Shown here piece after piece: positions 16,810 to 25,835 of a DNA stretch of 64,000 nt (position 1 is its first letter; each line of letters begins with the position of its first letter). The notes beneath the pieces were generated by a model. It worked only from the letters and a program-made list of their open reading frames with translations, did no database searches and was not told the origin of the DNA. Source of the stretch: Hyphomicrobiales bacterium (lineage in GTDB: Bacteria > Pseudomonadota > Alphaproteobacteria > Rhizobiales > Rhizobiaceae); contig UBZT01000001.1 in assembly GCA_900470155.1 (NCBI GenBank), positions 1-64,000 on the forward strand, in the 5' to 3' direction. A program made the position numbers and the translations under genes.

Positions 16810-18316
16810 TGGCAATGCCCTCATTAAAAGACGGGAGCGTGAAGCGGAAACTTGCGCCTCCTGAAGCATTTTTCGACACGGTCATCTCCCCACCATGCGC
16901 TTCAACGATACGTTTTGAGATCGACAGGCCAATACCCATGCCGCCGGCCTTTGTCGTGACAAACGGCTTGAACAGGTCCTGGGCGATCTCGTCGGAGATT
17001 CCGGGGCCTGTATCGTTTACTTCCACGGCAATTTCGCTCTCGCTCTCCAGGCGCGTTCGAACGGTCAACTCGCGATAAGGGGAATCCCGCATCGCCTCGA
17101 TTGCGTTTCGCATCAGGTTGATCAGGATCTGCTGGATCTGGATGCGGTCGATCATCGCCACGTCGGCGCCGGAGCCAAAGTCGAAGACCGTCCTCACGCC
17201 TTTCTCCTTCGAGCCTGCAAGTGCCAGTGCGCCGGATTCCTCGATCACCTGGCGAATGTTCTCCGGTGTCTTGTCCGTCTCGCCCTTGGTGACGAATTCG
17301 CGCAAGTGTTTGATGATCTGGCCTGCCCGAAGTGACTGTTCGGCAGTCGCCTCCAGAGCTTCCCGCACCATCACGGTCTTCGGATCGCCGGCATCCTGCA
17401 GCAACCGGATACAGCCATGCACATAGTTCGCGATTGCCGATAGTGGCTGGTTCAGTTCATGCGCGAGGGTGGACGCCATTTCACCCATTTCATTCAACCG
17501 GGCGAGCCGGGCCAGTTCACCCTGGGTCTCGTGCAGCCGCGCGGCTGTCTCTTCGCGTTCGGTCAAATCACGAATGAAGCCGGTAAAGAATGTCTGCCCG
17601 CCGGAATGCATTTCGCCAACCGCAAGCTTCATCGGAAATGTCGAACCGTCCTTGCGACGCCCGACAACCACGCGATCGACGCCAATGATCCGCTTTTCTC
17701 CGGTATCGAGATAGCGGGCGATATAGCCATCATGTTCGCGTCGGTACGGTTCGGGCATCAGTATCCTGAGATTTTGCCCGACAACCTCGTCTTCCGAATA
17801 GCCGAATTGCCGGACCGCAGCGGCATTGAAGGAGACGATCGTGCCATCACGTGTACTGACAACCGTCGCGTCTAGGACCGTGTCGAGGATCGAGCGAAGA
17901 TGGGCCTCGCGTGAGGCCAATGTCGCCTCCGCCGCCCGGATGACCCGGCGCACCGATTGCAGCATTTCCCCGACAATACCGATCGCAATGCCGACAAAGA
18001 CGAAGATCGACAGAGGCACGAGGGCGGTCATGGCTGTATGGCCAATTATCGAGGCCGCAGCGAGCGAGGACAGTACAAGCGCAAGCAGGGTGGGCTTGAG
18101 ACCGCCCACGGCGGCGACCAGCAGGATTGCCGGTATGAAAATTATGAATGGCGCATTGTCGTCAAGCACCCCCTCCAGCGCCAGTCGGATCGCGAAGGCC
18201 AGGGCGACCGCGAGGATAGCCAGAATATAGGGATAGGCCGTGGGCAGTCGCCGTCTTACCAGGGCATTGACCGTCCGCATCGAAACCATATCTGCAAACA
18301 TGAACTGCACATCCAA
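16796..18316 (-). CDS. fixL: Oxygen-sensor histidine kinase FixL
   Basis: 506 residues. Hydrophobic N-terminus (about 28-118) with four membrane helices; a heme PAS domain (about 135-255) with the heme-ligand histidine H195 in '[11 protein letters not shown]' and '[17 protein letters not shown]'; H-box '[11 protein letters not shown]' with phospho-histidine H286; ATPase motifs 'LMRNAIEAM' (N box), 'DTGPGI' (G1) and 'GMGIGLSIS' (G2). Both key histidines are one residue from those of Sinorhizobium FixL (H194, H285). Oxygen on the heme shuts off kinase activity. Several ATGs near the start (codons 7, 10 and 13) make the exact N-terminus uncertain. Confidence 0.93.
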   Translation of the reverse strand: MDVQFMFADMVSMRTVNALVRRRLPTAYPYILAILAVALAFAIRLALEGVLDDNAPFIIFIPAILLVAAVGGLKPTLLALVLSSLAAASIIGHTAMTALVPLSIFVFVGIAIGIVGEMLQSVRRVIRAAEATLASREAHLRSILDTVLDATVVSTRDGTIVSFNAAAVRQFGYSEDEVVGQNLRILMPEPYRREHDGYIARYLDTGEKRIIGVDRVVVGRRKDGSTFPMKLAVGEMHSGGQTFFTGFIRDLTEREETAARLHETQGELARLARLNEMGEMASTLAHELNQPLSAIANYVHGCIRLLQDAGDPKTVMVREALEATAEQSLRAGQIIKHLREFVTKGETDKTPENIRQVIEESGALALAGSKEKGVRTVFDFGSGADVAMIDRIQIQQILINLMRNAIEAMRDSPYRELTVRTRLESESEIAVEVNDTGPGISDEIAQDLFKPFVTTKAGGMGIGLSISKRIVEAHGGEMTVSKNASGGASFRFTLPSFNEGIANADR

Positions 18317-18325
18317 CTATGGAAA

Positions 18326-18339
18326 TTGATCGCAATCTC
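18326..18339. promoter_or_regulatory. Imperfect FixK/FNR-box upstream of fixL
   Basis: TTGAT-CGCA-ATCTC matches the anaerobox TTGAT-N4-ATCAA at 8 of 10 positions. It lies 10-23 bases before the annotated fixL start; if translation starts at codon 13 (18280) it would be better placed. It could give feedback of FixK on fixLJ; weak evidence. Confidence 0.25.
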
Positions 18340-18497
18340 TAGCACGGAGGAGAAGATCGTCGATGGCTTCACGCACCGACGAGCCTGTGCTCTTGTGGAT
18401 TGTCAATTCATCCTAGCAGGTGGCCGCCTTTTTCCAAACCTGAAGTAGCAATTTCAACCGGTTCCACCTTCTCAGCGAGATCCTGTGCACCACCGTG

Positions 18498-19313
18498 TCA
18501 AGATGACCGCGTCCTGAGATATGTGCTGGGAGAATGTCCCAGCATGCGCCGAAACATGGTGGTGAAGGCTGCGATGTTTTCATAGCCGGCATCGAGGGCG
18601 ACATTGGTCACAGGCTCCCCAGCAGCGAGCTTCGGCAGGGATGCAAACAGGCAGGCCTGCTGCCGCCAGGTGACGAAACTGACACCGGTTTGAGACCGAA
18701 ACAGGCGGGTGAACGAACGCCGGCTCATGCTCATGTCAGCGGCCCAATCATCAATTCCGGCGTTGGCGGCAGGCGCTTTGAGAAAACGACGGCAAAGCCT
18801 TGCCAATCGCGGATCGTCTGGGAAAGGCAAGCCGAGAGGCCGCTCTGGCAAATGGCTTATCTCGTCCAGAAGCAGGTCCATGATCAGACGTTGCCGCCGT
18901 GTCGAATGCGGTCTCAGATTGCCCATCACCAGTTCTTCCATCAGGCTTTTCGCGAGACCGGTGATTTCGACCACCTTAGGCCCGCTTGCCCCGGCAACGG
19001 AAGGATCGACATAGATGGAATGCATGTCGACTTCGCTGAACATTTCCGTTGCATGCTCGAGGCCCGCAGGGATGATCAGGCCGTGTCCCGGTGGGATCAT
19101 CCACCGTCCATCGGTCGTGTTGACCAGGACGACACCACGGCGGGCGCACCAGAGCTGGGTTTTCGTATGAGAATGCAGGGGGACGCGAAAACCAGCAGGA
19201 TACAGCCTGCCGAGCGCCACAACAGGTTCCGCCGCATCGTCGATCAGATCAAGGCTCTGCGCGTGCTCATTATCCAGTATAGTCGAGACATCGCTGAGAT
19301 CAGCACGACGCAT
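18498..19313 (-). CDS. AraC-family transcriptional regulator
   Basis: 271 residues. An N-terminal cupin-like sensor ('YPAGFRVPLHSHTKTQLWCARRG', 'IPPGHGLIIPAGLEHATEM') and a C-terminal AraC HTH pair: 'DDWAADMSMSRRSFTRLFRSQTGVSF' and 'VTNVALDAGYENIAAFTTMFRRMLGHSPSTY'. The start at 19313 (MRRADLSDV) is preferred; upstream codons cross the promoter region shared with the MFS gene. It is divergent from that gene and probably regulates it, as is usual for such pairs; the effector is unknown. Confidence 0.85.
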   Translation of the reverse strand: MRRADLSDVSTILDNEHAQSLDLIDDAAEPVVALGRLYPAGFRVPLHSHTKTQLWCARRGVVLVNTTDGRWMIPPGHGLIIPAGLEHATEMFSEVDMHSIYVDPSVAGASGPKVVEITGLAKSLMEELVMGNLRPHSTRRQRLIMDLLLDEISHLPERPLGLPFPDDPRLARLCRRFLKAPAANAGIDDWAADMSMSRRSFTRLFRSQTGVSFVTWRQQACLFASLPKLAAGEPVTNVALDAGYENIAAFTTMFRRMLGHSPSTYLRTRSS

Positions 19314-19398
19314 TTGGCCCACTCTCGAAAGAACAAGACCACAGCACAAAAGCAGGCCAGAGGCAATCTCTGTAACACACGGCCCTGGCAATGCCCAA

Positions 19399-19425
19399 CT
19401 GACCCGGCTGACCCGGCTGACCCGG
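19399..19425. repeat. Three tandem copies of CTGACCCGG
   Basis: The 9-base unit CTGACCCGG occurs three times without gaps at 19399-19407, 19408-19416 and 19417-19425, between the divergent AraC and MFS genes and 14 bases before the MFS start. It could be a regulator-binding iteron or a slippage-prone repeat that changes promoter spacing. Confidence 0.85.
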
Positions 19426-19438
19426 CGACCAAGAGGAT

Positions 19439-20644
19439 ATGGATATGGCAAGCGTAACGGCAACCGGCGGACATGACGCGCAACGAACCGCTTATTCCAT
19501 CATTGTCGCTGCCAGTTTCTGCCACATGCTGAACGACATCATGCAGTCGCTGCTGACCTCGCTCTATCCTTTGCTCAAGGCCAACTATGCCCTCGATTTC
19601 GTGCAGATCGGCCTGCTGACCTTCGCGTTTCAGGTGACGGCATCGCTGCTGCAGCCGGCCGTCGGCGTGGTGACCGATCGCTGGCCCATGCCGTTTTCGC
19701 TCCCGGCCGCCATGTTGTCGACCTGCGCCGGCCTGTTCACCCTCGCCTATGCGCATGAATTCTACGTGCTGATCATCGGCGCATGCCTGATCGGGATCGG
19801 CTCGGCGATCTTCCATCCCGAAGCCTCGCGCGTCGCACGGCTCGCGTCCGGCGGGCGGCATGGCTTTGCCCAGTCGCTGTTTCAGGTTGGCGGCAATACG
19901 GGAACGGCAATCGGGCCTCTTTTGGCTGCCTTCATCGTCATTCCGCGCGGACAGACGAGCCTCAGCGGGTTTACCGTGATCGCGCTCGTCGGCTTTGCCG
20001 TGCTGTCCTGGGTCAGCGTCTGGTACACGCGTCATCGCCGCAGCACGGCCGGCCGCGCGCCCGCCAGCCGCGCCTTGCCGCTGCCGCGCAACAAGGTCTT
20101 GATGACGCTTGTCGTCCTTGTCGTGCTGACGGCCACGAAGAACGCCTATCTGGCCAGCCTGTCGAGCTACTTCACCTTCTTCACCATCGAGAAATTCGGC
20201 GTCTCGGTTCAGGATGCCCAGTTGCTGCTGTTCCTGTTCCTCGGTGCGTCGGCGGCTGGCGTCTTTCTCGGTGGTCCGATCGGCGACCGGTTCGGCGCGC
20301 GTATCGTGATCTGGTTCTCGATCCTCGGCGTCATCCCCTTCGCCCTGCTGCTGCCCTATGCCAACCTGTTCTGGACCTCGGTGCTGGTTGTGCTGATCGG
20401 CTTCATCTTCTCGTCCGCCTTCTCGGCCATCGTGGTCTTTGCCCAGGAACTGGTGCCCGGCCGTGTCGGCCTGATTGCCGGCATGTTCTTCGGTTTTGCC
20501 TTCGGTTTCGGCGGCATCGGGGCTGCCGTGCTCGGCGTCTTCGCCGATCGCGAGGGCATCGAATTCGTCTACCGGATCTGCTCCTACCTGCCGCTTCTGG
20601 GCCTGCTGACCATCCTGCTGCCGCGACTGCCTGGCCACCGCTGA
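19439..20644 (+). CDS. fsr: MFS transporter, fosmidomycin-resistance (Fsr) type
   Basis: 401 residues, twelve predicted membrane helices. The N-terminal 'CHMLNDIMQSLLTSLYPLLK' and 'GIGSAIFHPEASRVARLASGGRHGFAQSLFQVGGNTGTAIGPL' are hallmarks of the Fsr subgroup. Family members export fosmidomycin and other small compounds by proton antiport; the natural substrate is unknown. ATG at 19439 has AGAGGA nearby; a second ATG at 19445 is possible. A strong terminator follows at 20712. Confidence 0.85.
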   Translation: MDMASVTATGGHDAQRTAYSIIVAASFCHMLNDIMQSLLTSLYPLLKANYALDFVQIGLLTFAFQVTASLLQPAVGVVTDRWPMPFSLPAAMLSTCAGLFTLAYAHEFYVLIIGACLIGIGSAIFHPEASRVARLASGGRHGFAQSLFQVGGNTGTAIGPLLAAFIVIPRGQTSLSGFTVIALVGFAVLSWVSVWYTRHRRSTAGRAPASRALPLPRNKVLMTLVVLVVLTATKNAYLASLSSYFTFFTIEKFGVSVQDAQLLLFLFLGASAAGVFLGGPIGDRFGARIVIWFSILGVIPFALLLPYANLFWTSVLVVLIGFIFSSAFSAIVVFAQELVPGRVGLIAGMFFGFAFGFGGIGAAVLGVFADREGIEFVYRICSYLPLLGLLTILLPRLPGHR

Positions 20645-20711
20645 CAGTCGCGCCGACCAGTCGCGCCGGCTCTGGCATCGGCTCTAGCATAACAGCGAAA
20701 CAGTGACTGAG

Positions 20712-20735
20712 GGACGCGCCCAGGCGCGTCCTTTT
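20712..20735 (+). terminator. Rho-independent terminator after the MFS gene
   Basis: GGACGCGC (20712-20719) and GCGCGTCC (20724-20731) form a perfect 8-bp stem around CCAG, followed by TTTT. It lies 68 bases after the stop. Confidence 0.85.
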
Positions 20736-20976
20736 GCAATTTGAAGACGGATGTCCTCCGAGTGACGATTTCCATCCTTGCGCCGCCATGACAGGTTGCT
20801 GACAGCTTCATGTGGTGCATAGTGTTCACCATCATCCGTGGAGGCGGATGAGTGGAACGGTTCGGGAGGAACCCCTTTGCACACGCACAGCCTTTGACGG
20901 CGATTGCTGCGTGTTGCCCCAGTCTCTCCCGATGAGTTTTAAACGCGTCAAAGACGCGACAACGGAGGACACCACC
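20736..20976 (+). promoter_or_regulatory. Leader and promoter region of tctCBA
   Basis: No gene is called here. Two weak hairpins are present: CATCC...GGATG around 20832-20849 and GGTTC...GAACC around 20858-20873. GGAGG at 20964-20968 is the ribosome site of tctC. No known riboswitch or sigma-54 signature was seen. Confidence 0.4.
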
Positions 20977-21921
20977 TTGAAGAAACTGTTTCTCGCATCG
21001 CTGATCGCCGGCGCCATGTCGCTGCCGGCATTCGCTGCCGACTACACCATCATCGCACCCGCCAATCCCGGCGGCGGCTGGGACCAGACGGCCCGCTCCA
21101 TCCAGACCGTGATGCAGCAGGAAGGCATTTCCGGCAACGTGCAGGTCCAGAACGTTCCTGGCGCCGGCGGCACGATCGGTCTAGCCCAGTTTGCCAGCCA
21201 GGCGGCCGGCAATCCGAACTCCCTGATCGTCGGCGGCTATGTCATGGTCGGCGCCATCCTGACCAACAAGTCGCCCGTCACCCTGAAGGACGTCACCCCG
21301 ATCGCGCGCCTGACCGGCGAATACGAGGCGATCGTCGTTCCGGCTTCCTCCCCCTTCCAGACCATGGGCGACCTCGTCGAAGCGTTGAAAAAGGATCCGG
21401 GTGCGGTTTCCTGGGGCGGCGGCTCGGCCGGCGGCACGGACCACATCGCCGTTGGCCTGATCGCCAAGGCGGCCGGCGTTGATCCGACCAAGATCAACTA
21501 CATCGCGTTTTCAGGCGGCGGCGAAGCGCTTGCGGCCATTCTCGGCAGCCAGGTTTCGGCGGGTATTTCCGGTTACGGCGAGTTCGAATCCCAGGTGAAG
21601 TCCGGCACGCTGCGCCTGCTTGCCATCTCCAGCGCCGAGCGCCTGCCGAATGTCGACGGTCCGACCCTGAAAGAATCCGGCCTCGACGTCGTGGTTGAAA
21701 ACTGGCGCATGATTGCCGCGGCTCCGGGTCTTTCGGAAGAACAGAAGGCAGCTGTTTCGGCCGACATCGAAAAGCTGGTCAAGTCGGCCGGCTGGCAGGA
21801 GACGCTGAAGACCAAGGGCTGGCAGGACACCTACCTGGCAGGCTCCGCCTTTGATGAACAGCTGGCCAAGGATGTTGCCGCCACGGAAACCGTCCTGAAA
21901 GACATCGGATTGGTGAAATGA
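20977..21921 (+). CDS. tctC: Tripartite tricarboxylate transporter, periplasmic binding protein TctC
   Basis: 314 residues. Signal peptide '[19 protein letters not shown]' then the TctC/Bug fold: '[21 protein letters not shown]', '[19 protein letters not shown]', '[14 protein letters not shown]'. It binds a citrate-like carboxylate and passes it to TctAB. I choose the TTG at 20977, with GGAGG 8 bases upstream, because it places the signal peptide at the N-terminus; an ATG at 20932 would add 15 residues and lacks a good ribosome site. First gene of tctC-tctB-tctA. Confidence 0.88.
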   Translation: MKKLFLASLIAGAMSLPAFAADYTIIAPANPGGGWDQTARSIQTVMQQEGISGNVQVQNVPGAGGTIGLAQFASQAAGNPNSLIVGGYVMVGAILTNKSPVTLKDVTPIARLTGEYEAIVVPASSPFQTMGDLVEALKKDPGAVSWGGGSAGGTDHIAVGLIAKAAGVDPTKINYIAFSGGGEALAAILGSQVSAGISGYGEFESQVKSGTLRLLAISSAERLPNVDGPTLKESGLDVVVENWRMIAAAPGLSEEQKAAVSADIEKLVKSAGWQETLKTKGWQDTYLAGSAFDEQLAKDVAATETVLKDIGLVK

Positions 21922-22409
21922 GCGGGAGCAACCTCCCCGAAACCTCGCCGCGCCGCCCCGATGGGGCGGCGCTTGGCGTGGCAGCCGTTCTGGCGGTAAT
22001 CGCGGGCGTTATCCTTTGGGATGCCGCGCATCTGGCAGCGCTGACCGCCTATTCGCCGGTCGGACCGGCCACGGTTCCCTATGTCGTCGCCTTCGGCCTG
22101 CTCGGGCTTGCCGTCTGGACGGTCTTTGCCGCGCTGCGTCGGGACTTTCCCGAACGCGAACACCAGGAAATCGGCCCGGTCATCTGGATCATCGGTGGAT
22201 TGGCGGCGCAGATGCTGCTGCTCAAGACAGCCGGTTTTTCGATCGCAACGGGACTGCTGTTTGCCGCCACCGCCTATGCCTTCGGGCGGCGCAAGCTCTG
22301 GGTTTCGATACCCGTCGGTATCGTGCTGTCCTTTTTCGTCTGGCTGATCTTCGCCCGGCTGCTGCAGCTCTCGCTGCCGGCCGGACCGATCGAACGCCTG
22401 TTTCTCTGA
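21918..22409 (+). CDS. tctB: Tripartite tricarboxylate transporter small subunit TctB
   Basis: 163 residues with four membrane helices (about 19-37, 51-72, 88-115, 125-150). TctB is the small integral-membrane partner of TctA. The ATG overlaps the tctC stop by 4 bases (ATGA), a sign of coupled translation. TctB sequences are poorly conserved, so the call rests on size, topology and position. Confidence 0.88.
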   Translation: MSGSNLPETSPRRPDGAALGVAAVLAVIAGVILWDAAHLAALTAYSPVGPATVPYVVAFGLLGLAVWTVFAALRRDFPEREHQEIGPVIWIIGGLAAQMLLLKTAGFSIATGLLFAATAYAFGRRKLWVSIPVGIVLSFFVWLIFARLLQLSLPAGPIERLFL

Positions 22410-22421
22410 GGGTCGACTGCC

Positions 22422-23939
22422 ATGAGCACCTTTGAATTCCTCCTGCAGGGACTGGTGATCGCGTTTCAGCCGATCAACCTGTTCTATGCCCTGATCGGCG
22501 TGACGCTCGGCACTGCGGTCGGCGTGCTTCCGGGCATCGGCCCTGCCCTCACCGTCGCGTTGCTGCTGCCGGTGACCTACAAGCTCGATCCCGCTGGCTC
22601 GCTGATCATGTTTGCCGGCATCTATTACGGCGGCATGTATGGCGGCTCGACGACCTCGATCCTGCTCAACACGCCGGGCGAAAGCGCCTCGATCGTGACG
22701 GCGCTCGAGGGCAACAAGATGGCGCGCGCCGGGCGCGGCGGGCCGGCGCTGGCGACAGCCGCCATAGGCTCGTTCGTTGCAGGCCTGATCGCCACCATCG
22801 GCCTTGCCTTCATCGCGCCCTATATCGTCAAGCTGGCGCTGGTTTTCGGACCCCGCGAATATTTCGCACTGATGGTGCTCGCCTTCATCACCGTCTCGTC
22901 AGCCTTCGGCGACAGCACCCTGCGCGGCCTGACGTCGCTGTTCATCGGCTTTGCGCTTGCGATGATCGGCATCGACCAGTTGACCGGCCAGACCCGCCTC
23001 AGCTTCGGCGTTCCCGATCTGCTCGACGGCATCGAGGTCACGACGCTCGCCGTTGCCATGTTCGCCATCGGCGAGACGCTTTTCATCGCAGCACAAGGCA
23101 ACCGCGGACCCGAAACGATCGAGGCCGTCAAAGGCTCGCTTTGGATGACCAAGGCCGACTGGGCACGCTCGTGGAAGCCGTGGCTTCGTGGTACCTTTAT
23201 CGGCTTTCCGATCGGTGCCATGCCCGCCGGCGGCGCAGAGATCGGCACATTCCTGTCCTACGCGGCCGAAAAGCGCTTGACCAACCATCCGGAAGAGTTC
23301 GGCAACGGTGCCATCGAAGGTGTGGCCGGACCCGAGGCTGCCAACAATGCATCGGCTGCCGGTACGCTGGTGCCGCTGCTGACGCTCGGCCTGCCGACAA
23401 CGGCCACGGCCGCGATCATGCTCGCCGGCTTCCAGCAGTATGGCCTGCAGCCCGGGCCCCTGCTGTTCGTCACCAATCCACAGCTGGTCTGGGGCCTTAT
23501 CGCCAGCCTGTTGATCGCCAATTTCATGCTGCTGGTGCTCAATCTGCCGCTGATCGGCCTCTGGGTTCGCCTCCTGACGATCCCCAAGCCCTGGCTCTAT
23601 GCCGGAATCCTGCTGTTTGCCACGCTCGGCACGATCGGCGCCAACCCATCGGTCTTCGAGCTCGGCATGCTGCTGGCCTTCGGCGTCATGGGCTACATCA
23701 TGCGGGTGTTCGGCTATCCGATCGCGCCGGTCGTGGTCGGTCTGATCCTTGGACCGCTGGCGGAGCAGCAGCTGCGCCGGGCTCTGGCCATCAGCCAGGG
23801 TGACTGGACAGTGCTGGTCACTTCGCCGATTGCCGCCGTCCTGCTGGCGATTGCCGCAGCGGCCCTGATCGTGCCGCTGGTGCTGCGGGCACGCGGTCGC
23901 GGCCAGGTTCTTGCACAGCTGGCGGCCAACGAAGACTAA
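22422..23939 (+). CDS. tctA: Tripartite tricarboxylate transporter large subunit TctA
   Basis: 505 residues, about twelve membrane helices. The family signatures '[22 protein letters not shown]' and '[20 protein letters not shown]' are clear, as is the second-half repeat '[27 protein letters not shown]'. It forms the channel for sodium- or proton-coupled carboxylate uptake. Starts 12 bases after tctB. A strong terminator follows. Confidence 0.95.
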   Translation: MSTFEFLLQGLVIAFQPINLFYALIGVTLGTAVGVLPGIGPALTVALLLPVTYKLDPAGSLIMFAGIYYGGMYGGSTTSILLNTPGESASIVTALEGNKMARAGRGGPALATAAIGSFVAGLIATIGLAFIAPYIVKLALVFGPREYFALMVLAFITVSSAFGDSTLRGLTSLFIGFALAMIGIDQLTGQTRLSFGVPDLLDGIEVTTLAVAMFAIGETLFIAAQGNRGPETIEAVKGSLWMTKADWARSWKPWLRGTFIGFPIGAMPAGGAEIGTFLSYAAEKRLTNHPEEFGNGAIEGVAGPEAANNASAAGTLVPLLTLGLPTTATAAIMLAGFQQYGLQPGPLLFVTNPQLVWGLIASLLIANFMLLVLNLPLIGLWVRLLTIPKPWLYAGILLFATLGTIGANPSVFELGMLLAFGVMGYIMRVFGYPIAPVVVGLILGPLAEQQLRRALAISQGDWTVLVTSPIAAVLLAIAAAALIVPLVLRARGRGQVLAQLAANED

Positions 23940-23970
23940 GCTAAAACCTATGCAAATTTTGAACAGTGAC

Positions 23971-24002
23971 GAGGCCGGACGCAAGTCCGGCCTCATTGTT
24001 TT
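23971..24002 (+). terminator. Rho-independent terminator after tctA
   Basis: GAGGCCGGAC (23971-23980) pairs perfectly with GTCCGGCCTC (23985-23994) around GCAA, followed by ATTGTTTT. Confidence 0.88.
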
Positions 24003-24093
24003 GCATAGCTGACCTGATCTATTGTGCATTGCAAAACAAGGACCGAGGGACCACTTTATGCCTGTCTAATGAACGAGAAAGAGAGTTACTCCC

Positions 24094-24264
24094 ATGTCCA
24101 TCCGCAACAGCAAGCATTCGAATTTCTTCGGTCGCGCTTTTGCTATGCTCGGCGCTGCCTCTGCCGCCGCCGCTGCCGTCGAAGGCCACCGCCGCCCGCA
24201 TGACCGCGATCTGCGCACGCTCGGTATCGAGCCCGCTACTTTTCCTGGCGCGTTCAAGCGCTAA
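24094..24264 (+). CDS. Small protein, 56 residues
   Basis: ATG at 24094 opens a 56-codon frame ending in TAA at 24264. The sequence starts MSIRNSKHSN, has an alanine-rich middle (18-29), and ends 'RDLRTLGIEPATFPGAFKR'. A C-terminal 'DRDLxxLGI' pattern seems to recur in small rhizobial proteins of unknown role, reminiscent of DUF1127 tails, but I cannot place it firmly. A purine run (GAAAGAGAG) precedes the start. Confidence 0.5.
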   Translation: MSIRNSKHSNFFGRAFAMLGAASAAAAAVEGHRRPHDRDLRTLGIEPATFPGAFKR

Positions 24265-24561
24265 AGCCGACTGCGCCTGATCGCAGTCATTGAAATGATG
24301 AAAACAGAGATGCCAAAAAATTGTTTGGCATCTTGGCGGGCGGCAGGCATCGCCTGATGCCCCAGATGCCTCAACGGCTGATTTTCCGGATCCCATCCGG
24401 CGCCTGATGCCCATCTCCGCGAGGACAAGGCTTCATTCCCTGTACAAGTATCGCCGACCACTCTCTGGTCCACATGGTGTGATCGACGCACGAGCGCGGA
24501 TCTCACCACCCATGGCCGCGCTCCTTGCCGCGGGCTGTCACTTCTTCTAGCTTCGTCGCAA
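24265..24561. other. Intergenic region without recognised gene
   Basis: Nothing convincing is coded on either strand. A short dyad-rich stretch around 24310-24415 repeats 'GGCATC' and 'CTGATGCC' several times (24324-24332, 24346-24365, 24400-24413), perhaps a remnant of a longer repeat. It separates the small gene from the FMN reductase. Confidence 0.4.
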
Positions 24562-25155
24562 ATGATCGAAACAGACAGGGAGAGACCCGTGGTCAAACTG
24601 GTTGGAATATCCGGCAGCCTTCGTCGAGGTTCGTTCAACACTGCGCTCCTGAATGCGGCAATTGCCAATCAGGGCGAAGGCTACAGCCTTGTGGCGGGCA
24701 GCATTCGCGGCATTCCCCTCTATGACGGCGATCTGGAGGCCTCAGAGGGTATTCCGGCAGCGGTCGAGGACTTGAAGACCCTGATCGCATCGGCCGACGG
24801 CGTCATCCTGTTTACCCCCGAATACAACAACTCGATTCCCGGCGTGTTCAAGAATGCGATCGACTGGCTGTCGCGCCCCTCGATCGACATCGCCAAAGTG
24901 TTCGGCGGCAGGCCCTTCGCCATTGCCGGCGCCTCGCCTGGCAATTTCGGCACCCAACTCAGCCAGAATGCCTGGCTCACCGTGCTGCATACGCTCGGCG
25001 CGCGCACCTTTTCCGAAAAACGCCTGATGGTGCCAAAGGCGGGCAGCGTGTTTGACGGAGACGGCCAGCTAATCGACGCGGCGATCGCCAAGCGGCTCGC
25101 GGATTTTGTCGCGGCATTTGCAGCATTTGCTAGTGCCAACGCCGCAGCAAACTGA
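24562..25155 (+). CDS. NAD(P)H-dependent FMN reductase
   Basis: 197 residues, flavodoxin-like. The FMN phosphate loop is 'GISGSLRRGSFNTALL' (about 15-30) and the second flavin motif is 'FTPEYNNSIPGVFKNAIDW' (about 84-102). 'GASPGNFGT' completes the site. Such enzymes reduce FMN, quinones or chromate with NAD(P)H and are often linked to oxidative stress. ATG 24562 is used; a GTG at 24589 with GGGAGA upstream would give the more typical shorter N-terminus. Confidence 0.85.
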   Translation: MIETDRERPVVKLVGISGSLRRGSFNTALLNAAIANQGEGYSLVAGSIRGIPLYDGDLEASEGIPAAVEDLKTLIASADGVILFTPEYNNSIPGVFKNAIDWLSRPSIDIAKVFGGRPFAIAGASPGNFGTQLSQNAWLTVLHTLGARTFSEKRLMVPKAGSVFDGDGQLIDAAIAKRLADFVAAFAAFASANAAAN

Positions 25156-25188
25156 GCGAAGCGGCTATGCGCCGGACCCAGCGGCGGA

Positions 25189-25779
25189 TCAGGCGCTGCG
25201 GCTGGCGATGATTTCGATGATGAAGAAGATGCCATGTCCGGTGAGAATGCTGGACGGCATGGCATCGCCGACCAACAGGCTCTCGCCTGTGCCGAGCGCT
25301 ATCGATCCGGGGCCCTCACCCAGACTGGCTTGTCCTGTCAGGCAGAAAACAATGACGGGATTCTCCCTGGCCGGCATTGCCACGCTGCCGTCGAGGTGAA
25401 GCCTTTCGACGCCGTGATCGAATCGGCCGCGCCGGGTCATGACATTGAGATCGGTAATCGCGCTGTCGACCAATGTCGCGCTGACCTGTTCGTCTGCCGG
25501 AAACGAATACGGCATGGTGTCGACCAACAGCTCCTGCTTGGTGCCGTCGGCACGGTGCAGGGTGAGCCCGTCGCCCGACAGAACCGACAACGTGCGCTCG
25601 ATCCCCGGAAACAGCGAGAACGGGCCATCGGTCGCAACGGTCGCCATGCTGATCCGCCAGTCGAAATCGCCGATGCCGGCATCTGGCGGAAACACCGCGA
25701 TCTCGATCGTTTCACCCAGACCGTTTTTCCATGGCATGCGGCGATAGTCGGACGGTTTCAGCAGGACGGGTGACGGCAT
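25189..25779 (-). CDS. hutD: HutD-family protein
   Basis: 196 residues, a double-cupin HutD protein: 'YRRMPWKNGLGETIEIAVFP' and 'FDWRISMATVATDGPFSLFPGIERTLSVLSG' are diagnostic. In Pseudomonas HutD limits excessive hut expression, probably by binding urocanate or formylglutamate. Start 25779 (MPSPVLLKPS) is chosen, with AGAGGA upstream. It is the last gene of the hut run, 56 bases after hutU. Confidence 0.9.
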   Translation of the reverse strand: MPSPVLLKPSDYRRMPWKNGLGETIEIAVFPPDAGIGDFDWRISMATVATDGPFSLFPGIERTLSVLSGDGLTLHRADGTKQELLVDTMPYSFPADEQVSATLVDSAITDLNVMTRRGRFDHGVERLHLDGSVAMPARENPVIVFCLTGQASLGEGPGSIALGTGESLLVGDAMPSSILTGHGIFFIIEIIASRSA

Positions 25780-25835
25780 TGCGATTCCTCTCGGATGGAG
25801 ATGGCGCCGCCGTTGCGGCGCCATTATTCATTCAC

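Noticed and set aside
20832..20873. Possible riboswitch in the tctC leader
   Set aside because: Only short weak stems; no conserved riboswitch core recognised.
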